A stretch of DNA of 64,000 bases from DATCJY01 sp036562565 (lineage in GTDB: Bacteria; Bacteroidota; Bacteroidia; Flavobacteriales_D; Sanyastnellaceae): assembly GCA_036562565.1 (NCBI GenBank), contig DATCJY010000018.1:17720-81719 (forward strand). Reading direction: 5' to 3'. Position 1 is the stretch's first letter; every line of letters begins with the position of its first letter. The translations under genes were made by a program, and so were the position numbers. The notes under the pieces are model-generated. The model did not search any database, was not told the origin of the DNA, and worked only from the letters and a program-made list of their open reading frames with translations. Shown here in pieces: positions 16,914 to 25,479 of the stretch.

Positions 16914-18599
16914 TTATCGAACAAGTTTCTTGTACTTGATGCGTGACGGGCTGACATCACCAAGGCGCTTGATTTTGTTCTCTTCATATTCGCTGAAGGT
17001 ACCCTCAAAAAAATACACTTGGGAGTCACCTTCAAAAGCGAGAATGTGCGTACAAATGCGGTCAAGGAACCAACGGTCGTGGGAGATAACCACCGCACAA
17101 CCTGCGAAATTTTGGATACCTTCTTCCAAGGCGCGCAAGGTGTTGACATCGATATCGTTGGTAGGCTCGTCCAGCAGCAATACGTTGGCCTCTGTCTTCA
17201 ACGTCATGGCCAAGTGAAGGCGGTTGCGCTCACCACCGGAGAGCACGCCCACTTTCTTCTGTTGGTCGGCCCCTGCGAAGTTGAACTTGCTGCAATAGGC
17301 ACGCGCGTTAATGGTTTGCCCACCTATTTCAATCACCTCGTTGCCACCGCTAATGACTTCATAAACGGTCTTATTGGGGTCGATATCCTTGTGGCGTTGA
17401 TCCACATAACCAATCTTCACCGTTTCACCGATGCGGATGGTACCGGCATCAGGATTTTCCTCGTTCATAATCATGCGGAACAAGGTGGTCTTACCCGCAC
17501 CGTTAGGACCAATCACGCCCACGATACCGGCAGGAGGAAGTTTGAAGGTAAGGTTCTCTATGAGCAAGCGGTCTTCAAAGCCTTTGGTCACGTTGGTGAA
17601 TTCAATCACATCGTTGCCTAGGCGCGGACCGTTCGGAATCGGAATTTCGAGCTTCGCTTCTTTCTCACGTTCGCCCTCACTCATCATTTTATCGTAGTTC
17701 TGCAAACGAGCTTTGTTCTTTGCATGGCGGCCTTTAGGATTGGTACGCACCCATTCCAACTCGCGCTCAAGCATCTTTCTGCGCTTGCTCTCGGCTTTCT
17801 CTTCTTGGGCCAAGCGTTTTGCTTTTTGCTCCAACCATGATGAGTAGTTGCCTTGATAAGGGATGCCTTCCCCTCTGTCGAGTTCCAAAATCCAACCCGC
17901 AACATTGTCAAGGAAGTAACGGTCGTGCGTTACGGCAAGTACCGTTCCTTTGTACTGGGCCAAGTGGTGCTCTAGCCATTGTACGCTCTCGGCATCCAAG
18001 TGGTTGGTAGGCTCATCCAGCAACAACACATCGGGCTGTTGCAACAAGAGGCGACACAAAGCCACGCGTCTTCTTTCACCACCGCTAAGCACACCAATCT
18101 TTTGGTCTTCAGGCGGACAGCGCAACGCATCCATTGCAACGGAAAGCTTGGTGTCCAAATCCCAGCCGCCCAATGCTTCAATTTTGTCCTGTGCGGCAGC
18201 TTGGCGGTTCATGAGTGACTCCATCTTCTCAGGGTCGTTGAGCACCTCCTCATCCATGAACATGGCATTGATTTCTTCATATTCCTTCAATGCATCGGTA
18301 ATAGGCTTCACGCCCTCTTCCACAACTTCGCGCACCGTCTTGTTGTCATCGAGCTCCGGCTCTTGCGGCAAGTAGCCCACGCTATAACCCGGGCTCCACA
18401 CTACTTCACCTTGGTAGGACTGGTCCAAGCCGGCAATGATTTTCATCACCGTTGATTTACCGGCACCGTTCATACCCAGGATACCAATTTTGGCACCGTA
18501 GTAGAAGCTCAAATAAATGTCTTTAATAATGTGTTTTCCGGTAGGTGTGTACTTGTTTACCCCCACCATGGAAAAGATAATTTTCTTATCGTCACTCAT
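16914..18599 (-). CDS. ettA: Energy-dependent translational throttle protein EttA (ABC-F)
   Basis: A 561-residue ABC-F ATPase with two nucleotide-binding domains in one chain. Domain 1 has Walker A GMNGAGKST, signature LSGGERRRVAL and Walker B LLLDEPTNHLD. Domain 2 has GPNGAGKTT, LSGGERNRLHLAM and LLLDEPTNDID. The Glu after each Walker B Asp is intact. Between them is the P-site tRNA interaction motif region (EWVRTNPKGRHAKNKARL). EttA binds the ribosomal E site and regulates the first elongation steps according to ATP level. It has no membrane segments. Length and the final residues (KYKKLVR) match the EttA branch rather than Uup or antibiotic-resistance ABC-F proteins. Confidence 0.93.
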   Translation of the reverse strand: MSDDKKIIFSMVGVNKYTPTGKHIIKDIYLSFYYGAKIGILGMNGAGKSTVMKIIAGLDQSYQGEVVWSPGYSVGYLPQEPELDDNKTVREVVEEGVKPITDALKEYEEINAMFMDEEVLNDPEKMESLMNRQAAAQDKIEALGGWDLDTKLSVAMDALRCPPEDQKIGVLSGGERRRVALCRLLLQQPDVLLLDEPTNHLDAESVQWLEHHLAQYKGTVLAVTHDRYFLDNVAGWILELDRGEGIPYQGNYSSWLEQKAKRLAQEEKAESKRRKMLERELEWVRTNPKGRHAKNKARLQNYDKMMSEGEREKEAKLEIPIPNGPRLGNDVIEFTNVTKGFEDRLLIENLTFKLPPAGIVGVIGPNGAGKTTLFRMIMNEENPDAGTIRIGETVKIGYVDQRHKDIDPNKTVYEVISGGNEVIEIGGQTINARAYCSKFNFAGADQQKKVGVLSGGERNRLHLAMTLKTEANVLLLDEPTNDIDVNTLRALEEGIQNFAGCAVVISHDRWFLDRICTHILAFEGDSQVYFFEGTFSEYEENKIKRLGDVSPSRIKYKKLVR

Positions 18600-18751
18600 G
18601 TCTTTCTCCCCCTTTTAATAGGGCGGGCGAAGATAGCGACAGATAAGCGAAGAGAGAAGCAGGAAAAGCGAAAAGGGTGAGGCAATGCCTGCGATGAATA
18701 GAAAAGTTTTATGCACGTTGCCGTTGGTTTTCTGCTCGTGGCATTACTCCC

Positions 18752-18759
18752 TAATTTCG
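18752..18759 (+). promoter_or_regulatory. Promoter box upstream of the menI-like gene
   Basis: TAATTTCG, one mismatch from TAnnTTTG, ends 5 bases before the ATG at 18765, so a leaderless or very short-leader transcript is expected. A TTG lies at 18724-18726, a rather long 25 bases upstream. Confidence 0.4.
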
Positions 18760-18764
18760 CCCCC

Positions 18765-19175
18765 ATGGATGAGAAGCTCAAGCAAGTGAATGCCTACAGC
18801 GAGAAAACCCTCATGGGAGCATTGGGCATCGTGTTTACGAAGTTGGAAAAAGGATACATCGAAGCAACGATGCCGGTGGATCATCGCACGCATCAGCCCT
18901 ATGGCTTGTTGCACGGAGGCGCAAGTGCCGCTCTGGCGGAAACCATTGGCAGCTACGGCTCTCATCTGCTGGTGGAAGAAGAAGGCGGCATCTGTGTGGG
19001 CGTGGAGCTCAACATCAACCACATCAAGAGCAAGAAGAGTGGCACGGTAACGGGCAAAGCCAAAATCCTGCACGAAGGCCGCAGCTCACATGTGTGGAGC
19101 ATCGAGATTGTGGATGAAGAAACCAACCTCATTGCAATCAGTCGCTTGACGGTGATGGTGAAAAGAAAGAAATGA
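18765..19175 (+). CDS. menI: Hotdog-fold acyl-CoA thioesterase, probable DHNA-CoA thioesterase (MenI)
   Basis: A 136-residue PaaI/MenI-type hotdog protein. The motif HQPYGLLHGGASAALAETIGS near residues 45-65 carries the catalytic Glu-containing helix, and GVELNINHIKSKKSG is the central strand. The gene overlaps menF by four bases (ATGA), which supports 1,4-dihydroxy-2-naphthoyl-CoA hydrolysis in menaquinone synthesis. Start ATG 18765 is chosen because a promoter box ends 5 bases before it; the frame can be extended to 18711 but that part holds the promoter. Without the menF neighbour it would be called only a thioesterase. Confidence 0.75.
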   Translation: MDEKLKQVNAYSEKTLMGALGIVFTKLEKGYIEATMPVDHRTHQPYGLLHGGASAALAETIGSYGSHLLVEEEGGICVGVELNINHIKSKKSGTVTGKAKILHEGRSSHVWSIEIVDEETNLIAISRLTVMVKRKK

Positions 19176-20128
19176 TGCCCACTGAAGAGATAGAGCAATT
19201 GATAGCAAGCAGCAAGCCGTTTGCGCTGTGCGCCTTGCCCGGTGAGCCACACGTGCAGGTCTTTGACGTGTGGAAAGATGACAGGCTATACAACCATGAA
19301 GGCCACGCATTTATCATCATGCCTGAAAGTGAAGGCCACTTCTCACAGCCGCAAAACATCACCACCGAAGAAGAGCACCACCGCATGGTGACAGCTGCTG
19401 TTGCGGCAATTCAAGCAGGACAGCCGAAGAAGGTTATTATCTCCACCATCAAGCATGTGGCGCGCACGGCCGATTCCCTTGCCCACGTATTTGAAAAGCT
19501 GCTCGCCACCTATCCCACCGCATTTCGGTACCTGTTGCATCATCCTGTTTACGGCACATGGGCGGGAGCCAGTCCGGAGCTATTGCTCCGGAAAGAAGGC
19601 ACGCACTACTCCACCATCGCGCTGGCCGGTACGGTAAAAACCGAAGCAGGCCAAGCCCCTGTGTGGAACGAGAAGCTGATAGAAGAACAAGCCATAGTCA
19701 CGCGCGGCATCACCACGCACCTTGAAGGCATCGGTGTAAAAGACATCCAAGTATCGCCCGTGCATAACCACCAAGCCGGCCCCGTTACCCACCTCAAGAC
19801 CGATATCGCATTTGATTCGGAAATCCACCCTGCAAGCATCGTCAGCGCGTTGCACCCCACTGCTGCGGTGTGTGGCTATCCCAAAGCTGAAGCCATGCAG
19901 CTCTACCGCACGCTAGAACAACACGCCAGAAGGCTCTACACGGGATACCTTGGTATTGAACGCCCAACAGGATTTGCCTACTTCGTGAACCTGCGCTGCA
20001 TGCAAATCTTTGATGACCACTTTGAGCTGCATGTGGGCGGTGGTATCACAGCCGCATCCATCGCAAAAGAGGAATGGACGGAAACCGAGAACAAGGCGGA
20101 GGTGATGAGAAGGGTGATTGGCAGCTAG
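19172..20128 (+). CDS. menF: Isochorismate synthase MenF (chorismate-binding family)
   Basis: A 318-residue chorismate-binding enzyme, shorter than E. coli MenF because the N-terminal extension is reduced, which is common in Bacteroidota. The catalytic core shows KVIISTIKHV, TWAGASPELLLR, IALAGT, and the late segment HPTAAVCGYPKAEA with GYLGIE and VGGGITAAS. It converts chorismate to isochorismate, the first step of menaquinone synthesis, with Mg. It overlaps the upstream thioesterase gene by four bases. The next step genes (menD, menH, menB, menE, menA) are not in the window. Confidence 0.85.
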   Translation: MMPTEEIEQLIASSKPFALCALPGEPHVQVFDVWKDDRLYNHEGHAFIIMPESEGHFSQPQNITTEEEHHRMVTAAVAAIQAGQPKKVIISTIKHVARTADSLAHVFEKLLATYPTAFRYLLHHPVYGTWAGASPELLLRKEGTHYSTIALAGTVKTEAGQAPVWNEKLIEEQAIVTRGITTHLEGIGVKDIQVSPVHNHQAGPVTHLKTDIAFDSEIHPASIVSALHPTAAVCGYPKAEAMQLYRTLEQHARRLYTGYLGIERPTGFAYFVNLRCMQIFDDHFELHVGGGITAASIAKEEWTETENKAEVMRRVIGS

Positions 20129-20572
20129 GGAATGGATGCTTGGTACATGGCGTTACCGTGTCACAAAGGTGCTTTGCTAAGATAGTTACCGATGATAGCA
20201 ACAATTTCACTCCGCCACACCGGACTTGTTTCAGCGCCATAAATAAAACTGCCCCCCCCTCCGAAAAACGACCTATCTTTTAGCAAAAGAGACCTATCTT
20301 TTAATAAAAGAGACCTATCTTTTGACAAAAGAGACCTATCTTTTAAGAAAAGAGACCACACTTTTCGGATTAAAACGCTCATAATCAAACCACTCTATTT
20401 TCTCACTCGTGAAACGAAGTAGCTGATTGTAAATTTCTTCCACTTTCAGCAGACAATTCCCCCGGCCCCACGTTCAGAATGGAACCGACCTTGGCCGCCA
20501 GTCAAATATCCTTGTGCGAACATGACCGGCCCATCCCCTATCTTCGACACCATCACAACAACAGCACAATAA
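20129..20572. other. Intergenic region between menF and the P-type ATPase gene
   Basis: 444 bases without a supported gene. It contains an eight-C run at 20252-20259, the 21-bp tandem array described separately, and about 200 bases of unremarkable sequence before the ATPase ATG. A minus-strand ORF across the array gives a heptad-repeat peptide, but no family or expression signal supports it. Confidence 0.7.
20261..20368. repeat. 21-bp tandem repeat array bounded by a short inverted repeat
   Basis: Four full 21-base units start at 20269, 20290, 20311 and 20332, and a degenerate partial unit follows at 20353-20368. The consensus is GACCTATCTTTT, three variable bases, then AAAAGA. Each unit contains its own small hairpin (CTTTT, three bases, AAAAG). 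The array begins with CCGAAAA at 20261 and ends with TTTTCGG at 20362-20368, which are complementary. Because 21 is a multiple of three, the minus strand reads as a KDRSLLL-like heptad repeat. Confidence 0.9.
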
Positions 20573-23095
20573 ATGCCCCAAAACATACCTCAAGAGCTAT
20601 TGGGACTTTCAGACGCAGAGCTGGAGCGCTCACGCGATACTTACGGCTATAATCAGAGTGCGGGTCTGAAGAAGAGTGCATGGTACACGATGGTGTTGGA
20701 TATCCTCAAGGAGCCGATGCTGTTGTTGCTCATGGCCGTTACCATTATATATGTCATCGTGGGCAATTACTCCGAGGCCCTGTTCATGCTGGGGGCGATT
20801 GTTGCCGTATCGGGCATTTCGTTTTATCAAGACAACCGCAGCAAGAAAGCCTTGGAAGCGTTGGAGAAACTCAACGAACCGCTGAGCACCGTTATCCGCA
20901 ACGGCCGGGCGGTGCAGATACCCACACGCGAAATTGCCGTGGGTGATTTGTGTGTCATTGAAGAAGGCAAGATGATCAATGCCGATGGCGAGATTGTGCA
21001 CAGCAATGACTTCTCGGTCAATGAAGCTTCGCTCACGGGCGAGAGCTATTCGGTTTACAAAGGTGCCGATACCGAAGACCGCAAGGTGTACAGCGGCACG
21101 TTGGTCGTGTCAGGGCTTGCAGTGTTCCGAGTAGAACACATCGGCAGTGAGACCAAGCTCGGCAAGATTGGTCGCTCCATTCACGGCATCAAGGAAGAGG
21201 CCTCGCCTTTGCATGTGCAGATTACGCGTTTTGTGAAGTGGATGGCCGTGATAGGCATTGCCGTGTTCCTCCTAGTGTGGGGCTTCAGCTATATGCAAAC
21301 GGGACATCTGATGGACAGCCTGCTTGCGGGGCTCACACTGGCCATGTCCATCTTGCCTGAAGAGATTCCTGTGGCGTTCACCACCTTCATGGCGCTGGGC
21401 GCATGGAAGCTCATGCAACAAGGCATCATCATCAAGCGCAGCAGCGTGGTGGAAACATTGGGCAGCACCACTGTTATCTGCACCGATAAGACCGGAACCA
21501 TTACCGAGAACTCCATGCGCCTCCACGCGCTATACAGTTATAAGAGCGATAAAGTATTTCAATCAACGGAATTTAATTCGCCAGAGCTTGCCGAATTAAT
21601 ACAATATGCCATGTGGAGCAGCGAGCCGGTACCGTTTGACCCGATGGAAAAAACACTCCATCAGGTGTATGAGCAAACACAGGCCAACGACCAACGCCAG
21701 GCCTTCCACATGATTCATGAATATCCGCTGGAAGGCAAGCCGCCCATGATGACCCACCTCTTTGAGGATGCAGCGGGCAACAGGATAGTGGCAGCAAAAG
21801 GCGCACCTGAGGCGCTGATGGAAGTATCACACCTCTCCGGCAGCGAGAAAGAAAAGTTGCGCAAATACATCCAAGACTTTGGCAAGCAAGGCTACCGGCT
21901 GCTGGGGGTGGGCAAATGCCTCTTCACCGGCAATGATTTCCCGGCCAAGCAACAAGATTACCGCTTTGAGTTCTTGGGCTTCACGGTGTTCTATGACCCG
22001 CCAAAGCAAGGCATACAAAATGTGTTCAGACAAATAGACCAAGCAGGCATCAAAGTAAAAGTGATAACGGGCGACAATGGCGATACCACCAGTGCAATAG
22101 CCCGGCAAGCAGGCATTATCAATGATTCCCCTGCCGTGAACGGTGCGGACATTGTAAGGCTATCGCAAGAAGAATTAATTAAATTAACGGGAAAAACAAC
22201 GCTGTTTACGCGCATGTTTCCGGAAGCCAAACTCGCCACCGTCAACGCATTAAAACAAAACGGTGAAGTAGTGGCCATGCTTGGCGATGGCGTAAATGAT
22301 GCGCCTGCACTCAAAGCCGCGCACATTGGTGTGGCCATGGGCAACAAAGGCACCGAGATAGCGAAAGCCGCAGCCCTCATGGTCATTACCAATGACGACT
22401 TGGGCAAACTCATCACCGCCATTGCAGCAGGAAGACGCATCTATGCGAACATTAAGAAAGCAATTCAATACATCATCTCCATTCACATTCCAATTATACT
22501 CACCGTTTCATTGCCGGTGATTTTGGGTTGGATTTACCCGAATATATTCACTCCCGTGCACGTGATATTCTTGGAACTCATCATGGGCCCCACCTGCTCC
22601 ATCGTTTATGAAAACGAACCGATGGAGAAGAACACCATGTTGCAACCACCGCGCAAAATGACCGACACCTTCCTCAACTTCCGGGAACTCGGCATCAGCA
22701 TCCTACAAGGTTTGGTGATTACCGCAGGCGTATTGTTTGTTTATCAAGATGCCGTGCACCAAGGTCAAGATGAGCAGACCACAAGGGCAATGGTCTTCAC
22801 TACGCTCATCTTCTCCAATGTATTTTTGTGTCTGGTAAATCGCTCGTTCGTTTACAGCGTGTTTGACAGTATGAAGAACCACAACAAGCTGTTCCCGCTG
22901 GTGATTGGAATAACGCTTGCACTGCTGTTTATTATTCTCTATGTACCGCAAGTGGCCGCGTTCTTCAAAGTGGAAAGCCCAAGCATACAACAACTTGGTC
23001 TCTCCATCTTGGTTGCCGCTATAGCCGTTTTATGGTTTGAGGTATATAAAGCAATTAAATACGCATCCGTGCGAAAGCAAAATTCAGCACATTAA
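20573..23095 (+). CDS. P-type cation-transporting ATPase (probable Ca2+ type)
   Basis: An 840-residue P2-type ATPase. Visible in order: actuator motif SLTGES near residue 153; the M4 sequence SILPEEIPVAF near 262; the phosphorylation site DKTGTIT near 305; KGAPEAL in the nucleotide-binding domain; and the hinge GDGVNDAPALKAA near 567. About ten membrane segments flank these. The PEEIP motif and overall order resemble bacterial Ca2+ pumps of the SERCA/PMCA-like group. It has no N-terminal heavy-metal domain and no CPC motif, so heavy-metal export is unlikely. The ion is inferred only. The cytochrome b-like gene follows 43 bases later. Confidence 0.88.
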   Translation: MPQNIPQELLGLSDAELERSRDTYGYNQSAGLKKSAWYTMVLDILKEPMLLLLMAVTIIYVIVGNYSEALFMLGAIVAVSGISFYQDNRSKKALEALEKLNEPLSTVIRNGRAVQIPTREIAVGDLCVIEEGKMINADGEIVHSNDFSVNEASLTGESYSVYKGADTEDRKVYSGTLVVSGLAVFRVEHIGSETKLGKIGRSIHGIKEEASPLHVQITRFVKWMAVIGIAVFLLVWGFSYMQTGHLMDSLLAGLTLAMSILPEEIPVAFTTFMALGAWKLMQQGIIIKRSSVVETLGSTTVICTDKTGTITENSMRLHALYSYKSDKVFQSTEFNSPELAELIQYAMWSSEPVPFDPMEKTLHQVYEQTQANDQRQAFHMIHEYPLEGKPPMMTHLFEDAAGNRIVAAKGAPEALMEVSHLSGSEKEKLRKYIQDFGKQGYRLLGVGKCLFTGNDFPAKQQDYRFEFLGFTVFYDPPKQGIQNVFRQIDQAGIKVKVITGDNGDTTSAIARQAGIINDSPAVNGADIVRLSQEELIKLTGKTTLFTRMFPEAKLATVNALKQNGEVVAMLGDGVNDAPALKAAHIGVAMGNKGTEIAKAAALMVITNDDLGKLITAIAAGRRIYANIKKAIQYIISIHIPIILTVSLPVILGWIYPNIFTPVHVIFLELIMGPTCSIVYENEPMEKNTMLQPPRKMTDTFLNFRELGISILQGLVITAGVLFVYQDAVHQGQDEQTTRAMVFTTLIFSNVFLCLVNRSFVYSVFDSMKNHNKLFPLVIGITLALLFIILYVPQVAAFFKVESPSIQQLGLSILVAAIAVLWFEVYKAIKYASVRKQNSAH

Positions 23096-23138
23096 AACAG
23101 CTTTAAAACCAACACTATTTTTTATTGAATTAAATAAG

Positions 23139-23723
23139 ATGGAAAACAGAACCTATTCATCTATTTACCGCATCATGCACTGGGCCATTGCGTTGTGCAT
23201 GCTAGCCCTTTTGCTCACTGTTTTTCTGCGACTCACTTGGCTCAACAAAGACCATGTGGCCGATATTATTCAGAATTATATGTCCGGCACGGACAAACCC
23301 ATGACACGTGAAGAAGCCATAACACTTGCCAAACAAATTCGCAAGCCCATGTGGAACTGGCACTTGTATCTTGGTTATGTGCTCAGCGGCTTGTTCCTCA
23401 TCCGCCTTACTCTCCCCCTCTTCGGCCGCATGAAGTTTGCAAATCCGTTCAACAAGCAACTATCAGCCAAAACAAAATTTCAGTACTGGGTATATATCGT
23501 GTTCTATATCGGTGTGGTGACGACCTTGGTCACCGGATTGATTATGGACTTTGGCCCCAAGACCATGAAGAAACCCATGGAGACCATACACGTGCTTTCA
23601 CTTAATTATTTAATTCCCTTTCTCATACTCCATTTGGGCGGAGTATTGCTGGCGGAGTTCACCAAGCAACCGGGAATTATTTCAAGGATTGTAAGAGGGG
23701 AAAAACAACAAGAGAACGGGTAA
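23139..23723 (+). CDS. Cytochrome b561-like membrane protein
   Basis: A 194-residue protein with four hydrophobic segments. His residues placed in or next to membrane helices (YRIMHWAIAL, WNWHLYLGYVL, METIHVLSLNYL, LILHLGGVLLAEF) could ligate two hemes, as in the Ni,Fe-hydrogenase/cytochrome b561 family. The probable role is electron transfer between quinone and a periplasmic or membrane partner. Start ATG 23139 (MENRTYSSIYRIMHW) is preferred because the longer frame, from 23037, overlaps the ATPase gene and would put a long charged tail before the first helix. No hydrogenase or formate dehydrogenase genes are near. Confidence 0.75.
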   Translation: MENRTYSSIYRIMHWAIALCMLALLLTVFLRLTWLNKDHVADIIQNYMSGTDKPMTREEAITLAKQIRKPMWNWHLYLGYVLSGLFLIRLTLPLFGRMKFANPFNKQLSAKTKFQYWVYIVFYIGVVTTLVTGLIMDFGPKTMKKPMETIHVLSLNYLIPFLILHLGGVLLAEFTKQPGIISRIVRGEKQQENG

Positions 23724-23740
23724 GCCACTGCTTCACGCTC

Positions 23741-23971
23741 TCACACACTTTTCACTGAAATAATCTTTACGGGACAAGCCTTAGCGGCTTTCTCGCAGGT
23801 TTCGAGTGCTGCATGTTGCGGAGTTTTGAAGGTGTGAAAACCTTTTTTCTCCTGCGATTTGAGCAATACCGATTTGCCGTCCTTCTTGGACATCCGAAAG
23901 TATTCGGGTGCAAATTCTTCGCAGTAGTTACAGCCTATGCACTTATCCCTTTGCAGTGTGATGATAACCAT
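23741..23971 (-). CDS. Small [4Fe-4S] ferredoxin
   Basis: A 76-residue ferredoxin with one cluster-binding set: CIGCNYC near residue 11 (CxxCxxC) and a distant ACPV near the C-terminus. A further Cys (TCEKAAKACP) lies close by. A single-cluster, acidic small ferredoxin is an electron donor for an iron-sulfur or radical enzyme. Its ATG overlaps the stop of the U32 gene by one base (TAATG on the minus strand), so the pair is translationally coupled and the ferredoxin may supply electrons to that protein. This partner claim is inference. Confidence 0.85.
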   Translation of the reverse strand: MVIITLQRDKCIGCNYCEEFAPEYFRMSKKDGKSVLLKSQEKKGFHTFKTPQHAALETCEKAAKACPVKIISVKSV

Positions 23972-25215
23972 TATGCTTTGATCACTTTATAGAGCTTATC
24001 GGAAGGACGTACTTTGAAATTGGTTTTGAATGCCACCACATCGGCTTTTTCAGCTTGTGAAGCGCCTTCTTTATTCTCCACCACCATTTCCTCTACCACC
24101 AATTCTTGAGAGCCCGTGGTAGGACCTTGGATGAGAACGGTATCACCCACTTTGAGGTCGTGGCTTTCAATTAAGAACTCAGCCACTTCAATTTTGGAGA
24201 AGTACTTGGTGTTTTTACCGATATAGATTTTCTTCTGTGTGGCAATGGAACCCGGAGTAGGTGTCCACTCGCCCAGTTTTTGACCAAGATAATAGCCTGA
24301 CCAGAAGCCGCGGTTGTAAACGGTTTTGAGTCGTTCCATCCAGCCGGCAACTTTCTCCCGGTTGTAAGTGCCATCAGCCACGGCATCCAAGGCTTCGCGG
24401 TAGCACTTGGTAACAGTGGCCACGTATTCAGGTGCCTTGCCTCTGCCCTCGATTTTCAAAACCTTGATACCGGTATCCACCACTTGGTCCAAAAAATCGA
24501 TGGTACACAAATCTTTTGGAGACATGATGTACTCGTTATCAATCTCCATTTCGAAACCCGATTCTTGGTCGATAACCGTGTATTTCTTGCGGCAATTTTG
24601 CTTGCATGCACCTCTGTTGGCCGATGAGTTGTGCGAGTGCAGACTCATGTAGCATTTACCTGAAACGGCCATGCACAATGCACCATGCCCAAAAATTTCA
24701 ATCTCCACCAATCTGCCGGAAGGGCCTTTTACTTGTTCCTTTTCAATCTGTGAACAAATCTTCTTCACCTGATTGAGGCTTAGCTCACGGCTCAATACCA
24801 TGGTATCGGCAAACATGGCGTAGAACTTCACCGTTTCGATATTGGTGATATTGACCTGTGTGGAAATATGCACCTCCATCCCGATTTGTCGTGCGTAGGC
24901 AATCACCGCTTGGTCCATGGCAATCACGGCTGTGAGGTCGGCTTCCTTTGCTTTGTTGAGCAAGGTTTTGACAATGGACAAATCGTGGTCATAAATAATG
25001 GTGTTCAGGGTCAGGTAGGTACGCACGCCCTTCTCCTTGCATCTGCGAGAAATTTCAGGCAAGTCCTCAAGTGTAAAATTCACGGTAGAACGCGCACGCA
25101 TATTGAGCTGTTCTACACCGAAATACACCGAGTCGGCCCCATTGTCAATCGCAGCCTGCAACGAAGCGAAATCCCCTGCAGGACTCATCAACTCTACCTT
25201 TGATTGTGAAATCAT
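23971..25215 (-). CDS. Peptidase U32 family protein, probable RNA hydroxylation enzyme
   Basis: A 414-residue U32 protein. It starts VELMSPAGDFASLQAAIDNGADSVYFG, with the signature region GHGALCMAVSGKCYMSL, NRGACKQNCR and the later LKIEGRGKAPEYV. Four Cys in this region can bind an iron-sulfur cluster. Although named a collagenase-type peptidase, studied relatives in E. coli (RlhA, TrhP) are needed for 23S rRNA C2501 or tRNA U34 hydroxylation, using prephenate-derived chemistry. Start ATG 25215 (MISQSKVELMSPAG) is chosen because homologues begin here; the frame can be extended to 25347 without family support. Coupled to a ferredoxin gene. Confidence 0.85.
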   Translation of the reverse strand: MISQSKVELMSPAGDFASLQAAIDNGADSVYFGVEQLNMRARSTVNFTLEDLPEISRRCKEKGVRTYLTLNTIIYDHDLSIVKTLLNKAKEADLTAVIAMDQAVIAYARQIGMEVHISTQVNITNIETVKFYAMFADTMVLSRELSLNQVKKICSQIEKEQVKGPSGRLVEIEIFGHGALCMAVSGKCYMSLHSHNSSANRGACKQNCRKKYTVIDQESGFEMEIDNEYIMSPKDLCTIDFLDQVVDTGIKVLKIEGRGKAPEYVATVTKCYREALDAVADGTYNREKVAGWMERLKTVYNRGFWSGYYLGQKLGEWTPTPGSIATQKKIYIGKNTKYFSKIEVAEFLIESHDLKVGDTVLIQGPTTGSQELVVEEMVVENKEGASQAEKADVVAFKTNFKVRPSDKLYKVIKA

Positions 25216-25479
25216 CCCTTTACCCAAATTTGGTGCAAGTTTAAAAACTTTTATCGCCACGTTGGATGCATTAGAAATACTTAAGAACCGTCCTTTGCGC
25301 AGATGCAGTGTATCACTCGGACAGAATCCATCGTTGCCTAGCCACACCGCTGGTTCAATGATATAATTAAATGGTTGGGTGAGAGTGCATGGAGGTTCTC
25401 CATTTATTTCATGGATTTAGATATCATCATACAAGTTCTCCTTCGTTGATATTTGTGCGGCTTTACAACAGGCCTGTTT

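Noticed and set aside
20269..20368. CRISPR array
   Set aside because: Repeat units are 21 bases with only three variable bases between arms, no spacers of 25 bases or more and no cas genes.
20161..20388. A 75-codon minus-strand ORF with KDRSLLL heptads
   Set aside because: It is created by the 21-bp repeats having a length divisible by three; no start context, family or composition supports a gene.
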